Below, in pieces: positions 59,161 to 64,000 of a stretch of DNA of 64,000 nt. A program made the position numbers and the translations under genes. This DNA is from Streptomyces clavifer (GTDB taxonomy: Bacteria > Actinomycetota > Actinomycetes > Streptomycetales > Streptomycetaceae), in contig BMWJ01000006.1 in NCBI GenBank assembly GCA_014651175.1, positions 1 to 64,000 of the forward strand, given 5' to 3'. The notes under the pieces were generated by a model. It made no database searches, was not told where the DNA came from, and was given only the letters and a program-made list of their open reading frames with translations. Numbering within the stretch: position 1 is the stretch's first letter; each line of letters begins with the position of its first letter.

Positions 59161-59823
59161 ATGGCGAATCAGATTGCGGCCGGGCCGGAGCTTCTGGAAT
59201 ATGTCAGGGAATTCTCGCTGAGAGAGGACGGGATTCTGCGCGAGCTGCGCCTGACGACCGCGGAGCTGCCCGGCGGGCAGGCGATGCAGGTCATGGCGGA
59301 GGAGGGGCAGTTACTCGCCTTCCTGATCGCGGCGACCGGCGTCGTGGACGTCCTGGAGATCGGCACCTTCACCGGCTACAGCACCTTGTGCATGGCTCGC
59401 GCCCTCCCGCCGGGCGGGCGCCTGGTCACCTGTGACATCAGTGGGCGATGGCCTGAGATAGGTGCCGATTACTGGCGGCGGGCAGGTGTTCTCGACCGCA
59501 TCGAGGTGCGCATCGGCGCGGCGACGGAAACGCTCGAGAAAATGCTCGCCGATGACGGTCCCGGTCAATTCGGTCTCGTATTCATCGATGCCGACAAAGC
59601 GAATTATCCGCAGTACTACGAGCTGGCGCTGCGGCTCGTGCGGCAGGGCGGCCTGCTGGTGGTGGACAACACGCTCTTCTTCGGGCGGGTCATCGATCCG
59701 CTCGCCGACGACGCGGACACCGCCGGTGTCCGCGAGGTCAATGCCCGGATCCGGGACGACCGGCGGGTCGACGTCTGCATGCTCCCGATGGCCGACGGCA
59801 TCACGCTGGTCCGCCGCAGGTGA
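59161..59823 (+). CDS. fkbG: O-methyltransferase of the FkbG type (methoxymalonyl-ACP pathway)
   Basis: This 220-residue SAM-dependent methyltransferase belongs to the caffeoyl-CoA OMT-like family (Methyltransf_3). Motif I is [19 protein letters not shown], the metal-binding loop includes [19 protein letters not shown], and [16 protein letters not shown] follows. With the adjacent FkbH/I/J/K-type genes it should methylate the 2-hydroxyl of the ACP-bound intermediate to give methoxymalonyl-ACP, a polyketide extender unit. It is convergent to fkbH with a 3-bp gap, unlike the usual co-directional order. It follows directly after an IS5 remnant. Confidence 0.86.
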   Translation: MANQIAAGPELLEYVREFSLREDGILRELRLTTAELPGGQAMQVMAEEGQLLAFLIAATGVVDVLEIGTFTGYSTLCMARALPPGGRLVTCDISGRWPEIGADYWRRAGVLDRIEVRIGAATETLEKMLADDGPGQFGLVFIDADKANYPQYYELALRLVRQGGLLVVDNTLFFGRVIDPLADDADTAGVREVNARIRDDRRVDVCMLPMADGITLVRRR

Positions 59824-59826
59824 CCG

Positions 59827-61011
59827 TCACCCCACTGGGCCGCCCGGACGCCGCGCACGGTCCGGAAGGCCCGCGCCGGCCGGCGCCGGGTCGGTGAGGT
59901 CCGGCGCGATCAGCCGTACCGTCGTGGGGGCGTCCCGCCGTCCGGCGACGAGGTGCAGCAGCTGGACGTCCTCGCCGGAACCGCCCGAACCGCCGGGACC
60001 GCCGGGACCGCCGGGACCGCCGGAGACACCGCCCCGGCAGTCGCAGGGCCGGTCGTCGAGGCCGGCGAACCGGTAGGCGATCTCCATCATCCGGTTGCGG
60101 CCCGTGGCGCGGAAGTCGGCCAGCAGGTGGACACCGGCCCTGGCGGCCTGGTCGGCCAGCCAGTTCAGCAGGATGGTGCCGACGCCGAACGCCACCACAC
60201 GGCACGAGGTGGCGAGGAGTCTGAGGTGCCATGCCCGTGCGTGCTTCTCCAGCAGCACCACGCCCACGGCGCCGTGCGGGCCGAAGCGGTCCTCGAGCGT
60301 GGTGACCAGCACCTCGTGGCCGGGGTGGGCGAGGAGCGCGCGCAGTGCCTCGTCCGGGTAGTGCACTCCGGTCGCGTTCATCTGGCTGGTGCGCAGGGTC
60401 AGTTCCTCGACCCGGGTCAGCTCGTCGTCCGTGGCCCGCCCGATGGACATCACCATCTCCAGCGAGCGCAGGAAGTCCTCGTGCGAGCCGGTGTGGCGCG
60501 CCTGTTCGTCCGTGCGCCGGAAGCCGGCCTGGTACATCGTCCGGCGCTGTCGTGAGTCGACGGTCACCGACCGGGGGCTGAACTCCGGCAGTCCGAGCAG
60601 CTTCACGGCGTCCTCCGCCGGGTAGCAGCGCACCTGCGGGAGGTGGTGGGCGACCTCGGCCCGCTCGGCCGGCTGGTCGTCGATGAAGGCGATGGTGGCG
60701 GGAGCGAAGTCCAGTTGCTCGGTGATCCGGCGTACGGCGTCCGACTTGCGCCCCCAGCCGATCTCCGGGACGACGAAGTAGTCGGCGACACCGAGGGCCC
60801 GGAGCCGGGCCCAGGCGTGGTCGTGGCTGTTGCGGCTGCACACCGACTGGAGGATGCCCCGCGCGTCCAGACCGACGATCACCTCGCGGACCGCGTCGGG
60901 CAGGACGACGTCCTCGTCCTCCAGCAGCGTGCCGCGCCAGAGCGTGTTGTCGAGGTCCCAGACAAGGCACTTCACGGTCGCGGGCGGATCCACCGGGGCG
61001 GTGTCGCTCAT
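59827..61011 (-). CDS. fkbH: FkbH-type HAD enzyme loading glyceryl units onto ACP
   Basis: This 394-residue HAD-superfamily protein diverts 1,3-bisphosphoglycerate, dephosphorylates it and loads glyceryl onto the ACP. The catalytic motif WDLDNTLWRGTLLED gives Asp19 and Asp21. SVCSRNSHDHAWARLRALGV and FIDDQPAERAEVAHHLPQVR are the other HAD motifs. A GNAT-like C-terminal half follows (LGVHYPDEALRALL-type sequence then FGVGTILLNWLADQAARAGV). Near residue 335 a Gly-Gly-Pro tandem insertion precedes a tail. AAGGAG lies before the ATG. It is last in the minus-strand run fkbK-J-I-H. Confidence 0.9.
   Translation of the reverse strand: MSDTAPVDPPATVKCLVWDLDNTLWRGTLLEDEDVVLPDAVREVIVGLDARGILQSVCSRNSHDHAWARLRALGVADYFVVPEIGWGRKSDAVRRITEQLDFAPATIAFIDDQPAERAEVAHHLPQVRCYPAEDAVKLLGLPEFSPRSVTVDSRQRRTMYQAGFRRTDEQARHTGSHEDFLRSLEMVMSIGRATDDELTRVEELTLRTSQMNATGVHYPDEALRALLAHPGHEVLVTTLEDRFGPHGAVGVVLLEKHARAWHLRLLATSCRVVAFGVGTILLNWLADQAARAGVHLLADFRATGRNRMMEIAYRFAGLDDRPCDCRGGVSGGPGGPGGPGGSGGSGEDVQLLHLVAGRRDAPTTVRLIAPDLTDPAPAGAGLPDRARRPGGPVG
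59977..60021. repeat. 9-bp tandem repeat inside fkbH
   Basis: Five 9-bp units occur in a row. The last three are identical (GGGACCGCC, 59995-60021) and the first two are diverged (GGAACCGCC, CGAACCGCC). On the coding strand each unit encodes Gly-Gly-Pro-type residues in the C-terminal linker of FkbH. The array keeps frame and is prone to copy-number change. Confidence 0.85.
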
Positions 61012-61054
61012 GTTCGGCTCCTTGTCGTGGGGTGCGTCGGCGGCCGGGGCGCGG

Positions 61055-62161
61055 TCACCGTCTGCTGAGCGCGTGGTCGGCCAGGATCAGCTGGCACACC
61101 TCGTTGCTGCCCTCGATGATCTCCATGAGCTTGGCGTCGCGGTACGCCCGCGCGACGACGTGACCGTCCTGGGCCCCGGCCGACGCGAGCACCTGGACCG
61201 CGGCCGCCGCGCCTCTGGCCGCATGCTCCGCACCGACGTACTTCGCCAGCACGATGGCGGTGGCCAGATCGGCGGCGTTGTCGTCCCAGCAGCGGCTGGC
61301 GTACTCGCAGGCCCGGGTGACGATCTGCTCGGCGGTCCACAGATCGGCCAGGTGCCGGGCGACGAGCTGGTGCTGCGCCAGCGGCCGGCCGAACTGGTGC
61401 CTCGTTCCTGCGTGGCCGGCGGCCGCCGCCACGCAGGCCCGCAGGATCCCCACGCAGCCCCAGGCGACGGAGATCCGGCCGTAGGCGAGGGCCGTCGTCA
61501 CCAGTAGGGGAAGCGGCTGGCGTCCGCCGCCCAGCAGGCTGCCGAGCGGCAGCCGCACCTCGTCGAACGCGAGGTCCGCGTGTCCGGCGGCCCGACAGCC
61601 CAGCGGATCGGCCACCCGCCGCACCCGTACCCCGGGGGCAGTCCGGGGCACCACGACCACGGCGCCGCCCTCTGCCATCCGGGCGACGACGAGGAAGAGG
61701 TCGGCGTAGTCGGCGGCGGTCACCCACTTCTTGCGGCCGGTGAGCAGCAGGGAGTCCCCGTCGACGGTGACGGTGGCCTCGATGGCCGACAGGTCGCTGC
61801 CGGCCTGCGCTTCGCTGAAGGCGACGGCCGCCAGATCGCCGGAGGCCAGCCGCGGCAGCAGGTCCGCCGCCTGCGCCGGGTCACCGAGCCGTTCGACGGT
61901 CCACGCGGCCATGCCCTGCGAGGTCATGACGCTCCGCAGTGAGCTGCACAGGCTGCCGACGTGGGCGGTGAACTCGCCGCTGTCCGCGCTGTTCCACCCC
62001 GGCCCGCCGTGGTCGGCCGGGATCTGGGCGGAGAGCTGTCCCGCCGCGGCGAGCTTGCGCACCACGTCCTCGGGCAGCCGGCCCGTCCGGTCCCAGTCGC
62101 CCGCCCGGTCGCCGACCAGCTCGGTGACGGCCGAGGCCGCCGCTGCGACGGCTTCACGCAC
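61055..62161 (-). CDS. fkbI: FkbI-type acyl-ACP dehydrogenase
   Basis: This is a 368-residue acyl-CoA dehydrogenase-like flavoprotein. Motifs are VAFSEAQAGSDLSAIEATVT, LLTGRKKWVTAADYADLFLV and the ending AKLMEIIEGSNEVCQLILAD, with the Glu in EGSN as the probable base. In methoxymalonyl-ACP assembly this enzyme oxidises the ACP-bound hydroxymalonyl precursor. The GTG at 62161 overlaps the ACP gene by 8 bp and gives a start MREAVAAAASAV; the frame further upstream is the antisense-like noise of the ACP gene. 43 bp separate it from fkbH. Confidence 0.86.
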   Translation of the reverse strand: MREAVAAAASAVTELVGDRAGDWDRTGRLPEDVVRKLAAAGQLSAQIPADHGGPGWNSADSGEFTAHVGSLCSSLRSVMTSQGMAAWTVERLGDPAQAADLLPRLASGDLAAVAFSEAQAGSDLSAIEATVTVDGDSLLLTGRKKWVTAADYADLFLVVARMAEGGAVVVVPRTAPGVRVRRVADPLGCRAAGHADLAFDEVRLPLGSLLGGGRQPLPLLVTTALAYGRISVAWGCVGILRACVAAAAGHAGTRHQFGRPLAQHQLVARHLADLWTAEQIVTRACEYASRCWDDNAADLATAIVLAKYVGAEHAARGAAAAVQVLASAGAQDGHVVARAYRDAKLMEIIEGSNEVCQLILADHALSRR

Positions 62162-62456
62162 CGGGGCCCCCGGAGGCCGGGGGGCGGAGCCGCTCGACCA
62201 GCGCGGCCATCTGCAGCACGGTGCGGAAGTTCTCCATCCGCAGGTCTGCGCCGCGGACGGAGATGCCGTAGGTCCTCTCCAGATGCACCACCAGTTCCAT
62301 GGCGAAGAGCGAGGAGAGCCCACCGGTGCCGAAGACGTCCGCGTCGGTCGCCCACACCCTCCCCGTGCGCTTCTCCAGGAACCGCAGCAGGTCCGTCTGT
62401 ACGGTGCCGGGGTCGCCGGTGGATTCCGGCGCCGGCCGGTTGGATGACGTGGTCAT
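62154..62456 (-). CDS. fkbJ: Stand-alone acyl carrier protein (FkbJ-type)
   Basis: This 100-residue ACP carries the growing methoxymalonyl unit. The phosphopantetheine region reads DADVFGTGGLSSLFAMELVV, with Ser48 or Ser49 as the attachment site in the usual D-S-L position. HLERTYGISVRGADLRMENF is the following helix region. ATG overlaps the fkbK stop by 4 bp (ATGA) and its end overlaps fkbI by 8 bp, so the three are tightly coupled. Confidence 0.88.
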   Translation of the reverse strand: MTTSSNRPAPESTGDPGTVQTDLLRFLEKRTGRVWATDADVFGTGGLSSLFAMELVVHLERTYGISVRGADLRMENFRTVLQMAALVERLRPPASGGPGA

Positions 62457-63346
62457 GCGTGTTCTCCCTCGTACTCGTAGAAGCCGCGCCCGCTCTTGCG
62501 GCCGAGGTGGCCGTCCCGCACCATCGCCAGCAGCAGGCCGCAGGGGCGGCACCCTTCGTCGCCGGTGCGGCTGTGCAGCACCCACAGCGAATCGACCAGG
62601 TTGTCCAGCCCGATGAGGTCGGCGGTGCGCAGGGGGCCCGTCGGGTGGCCCAGGCACCCCTGCATGAGGCGGTCGACGGACTCGGCGCTCGCCGTGCCCG
62701 CCGCCACCACCCGTACCGCGTCGTTGATCATGGGATGCAGGATCCGGCTGGTGACGAATCCCGGTGCGTCGTCGACCACGATCGGCTCCCGGCGCAGGGC
62801 GGTGAGCAGCGTCCGCAGCGCGTCGAGGGTCCCCTCGCCGGTGTGCGTGCCCCGGATGACCTCGACCGTCCGGATCAGGTAGGGCGGATTCATGAAGTGG
62901 GTGCCGATCAGGTCCGCCGGCCGGGCCGCCGCGCGGGCCAGTTCGTCAATGGGGATCGCCGACGTGTTGGAGATGACCGGGGTGCCGGGCGCGACCAGCG
63001 CGGACACCTCCGCGAGGACCTTCGCCTTGGCGTCGGCGTCCTCGGTGACCGCTTCGATCACCGCGGTGGGAGCCGCGTCCTGGCCCGTCACCAGGTCGGT
63101 GAGCGACAGGCCGGTGACGAGCGCGCCGGGGGCGGCCCCGTCGGGCAGCGCGCCCATCAGCCGTGCGGTCCGCACCTGGTGGCCGACCCTCTCGGGGGCG
63201 TCGTCCAGCCGGCGCCGGTCCAGGTCGATCAGCGTCACCGCGATCCCGTGCCCGATGGCCAGGGCGGCGATGCCCGACCCCATCACTCCCGCCCCGAGCA
63301 CAGCCAGTCGCTGTCCGGTGGCGGGCGTACCGCTCTCCGCTGCCAT
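62453..63346 (-). CDS. fkbK: FkbK-type 3-hydroxyacyl-ACP dehydrogenase
   Basis: This 297-residue NAD-dependent enzyme resembles 3-hydroxybutyryl-CoA dehydrogenase. The Rossmann motif LAVLGAGVMGSGIAALAIGH covers residues 14-33. VIEAVTEDADAKAKVLAEVS, ISNTSAIPIDELARAA and GTHFMNPPYLIRTVEVIRG follow, and the C-terminal domain contains DDAPGFVTSRILHPMINDAV. It should oxidise glyceryl-ACP in the methoxymalonyl pathway. GAAAGAGGCG precedes the ATG. It is first in the fkbK-J-I-H run. Confidence 0.88.
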   Translation of the reverse strand: MAAESGTPATGQRLAVLGAGVMGSGIAALAIGHGIAVTLIDLDRRRLDDAPERVGHQVRTARLMGALPDGAAPGALVTGLSLTDLVTGQDAAPTAVIEAVTEDADAKAKVLAEVSALVAPGTPVISNTSAIPIDELARAAARPADLIGTHFMNPPYLIRTVEVIRGTHTGEGTLDALRTLLTALRREPIVVDDAPGFVTSRILHPMINDAVRVVAAGTASAESVDRLMQGCLGHPTGPLRTADLIGLDNLVDSLWVLHSRTGDEGCRPCGLLLAMVRDGHLGRKSGRGFYEYEGEHA

Positions 63347-63463
63347 GTCGCCTCTCTTTCGGACCCGGCTCGGCCTGCCTCCCGGGCTACGTCTGAACTC
63401 TGAACACGGTGGACGCCGACGGCACCGGGGGCGGTTGGGGAGCCTCCGGGCCGTCGTCGTCGG

Positions 63464-64000
63464 TCACTCCTCCGAGCGGCTCGCTTCGGTCCGCCGGGGC
63501 CGCGGCGGCACGAGGCCGCCCGTCGGTTCCGTGTAGAACTGCTGCGCCCACTGCCGGTAGCGGCCGATCGGACCGTCTCCCTGGGCGAGCTTCGGCTGCT
63601 CGACGTGCTCCTGGTGGTGCCACATCAGCAGGTCGGCGCCGGTGTCGACGCCGGCCACCCGCTGGAGGACGGAGCTGAGCAGCCGGGCGACGGGCGTCGC
63701 CACCGCGCGCCCGACCGTCGCGGGCACGCCGGGGATGCCGTTCAGCTCCAGCTTCGTGCCGAACCGGAGCTGGATGCGTCCCGGGCCGGTCGGGGTCGCG
63801 TGCAGCATCACGTAGAGGTTGCCCGCGTCCCGGGGCAGTACGGACCGGGCGGCGATGGTGCCCAGTCCGATCACCGTGAGCGTGTAGGACTGGCGGAACC
63901 CTCGCATGACGGTGCCGCGTGCGGTCGCGGTGACGGTGCTGACCGGTTCCCCGGTCACCGGTGTGCCCTCGATGTCGAGGTCCTTGAGACCGTGCAGCGC
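63464..64000 (-). CDS. Rieske-type oxygenase, C-terminal part (gene runs off the right edge)
   Basis: The frame is open from its stop at 63464 to the window end and encodes at least 178 residues, beginning in the window with ALHGLKDLDIEGTPVTGEPV. The ending LLMWHHQEHVEQPKLAQGDG followed by PIGRYRQWAQQFYTEP matches the C-terminus of Rieske non-haem iron oxygenases related to 3-ketosteroid 9-hydroxylase KshA. The Rieske centre and iron ligands would be off the edge. It lies 117 bp upstream of fkbK in transcription order and may be a tailoring oxygenase of the same cluster. Confidence 0.68.
   Translation of the reverse strand, partial: ALHGLKDLDIEGTPVTGEPVSTVTATARGTVMRGFRQSYTLTVIGLGTIAARSVLPRDAGNLYVMLHATPTGPGRIQLRFGTKLELNGIPGVPATVGRAVATPVARLLSSVLQRVAGVDTGADLLMWHHQEHVEQPKLAQGDGPIGRYRQWAQQFYTEPTGGLVPPRPRRTEASRSEE

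Overview
The window is high-GC actinobacterial DNA, almost certainly from a Streptomyces chromosome. Coding frames show strong third-position G/C, there are many GTG and TTG starts, and the family content is typical: a cvn conservon, RbpA with a sigmaR-type promoter, a DasR-type operator, a GH18 chitinase and a methoxymalonyl-ACP locus. From memory, the order crr-ptsI ... mocR-yczE-GDPD-MFS-rbpA-fxsA-ppm1-amidohydrolase-Lrp-acyl-CoA dehydrogenase-chitinase matches the core interval of S. coelicolor around SCO1390-SCO1429. That synteny was recalled, not computed.

Region 1 (1-14.6 kb). The left edge carries what looks like a multi-promoter rRNA leader on the minus strand, so a 16S gene should lie just outside. 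Then come PTS IIA and enzyme I with a strong terminator, a hypothetical protein, acetoacetyl-CoA synthetase, a GH31 glucosidase, a Nudix hydrolase, a secreted D-Ala-D-Ala dipeptidase, a DUF962 protein and the four-gene cvnABCD signalling operon on the minus strand.

Region 2 (15-29.3 kb). A minus-strand SMC/KITE/kleisin trio of the MukBEF/Wadjet type has no nuclease partner, and its SMC has a non-canonical Walker B. Upstream lie a hydantoinase/oxoprolinase fusion, a possibly frameshifted small gene coupled to it, a HEAT-repeat-like protein and an ankyrin gene broken by one base in a G run.

Region 3 (29.5-44.8 kb). Here are a tiny membrane protein with an FtsK/TraG-like ATPase that lacks the P-loop lysine, a divergent MocR/YczE pair around a perfect inverted repeat, GDPD, an MFS transporter, rbpA, fxsA, polyprenol-phosphate mannosyltransferase, an amidohydrolase, an Lrp regulator, an acyl-CoA dehydrogenase and a secreted chitinase whose promoter spacer holds a DasR-like site.

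Region 4 (44.8-55.4 kb). A kdpFABC potassium pump is preceded by a 27-residue membrane peptide and no kdpDE is seen. A His/Met-rich membrane protein with an ECF sigma factor follows, then a cobalamin riboswitch driving a btuF-C-D-like B12 importer.

Region 5 (55.4-64 kb) is accessory. It has a lipoprotein hydrolase, a MarR/hydrolase pair sharing a paired palindromic operator and bracketed by ISL3-like and IS5-like transposase remnants, and then a complete methoxymalonyl-ACP set (FkbG, H, I, J, K types) and the end of a Rieske oxygenase gene. This looks like the edge of a polyketide-type biosynthetic cluster continuing to the right.
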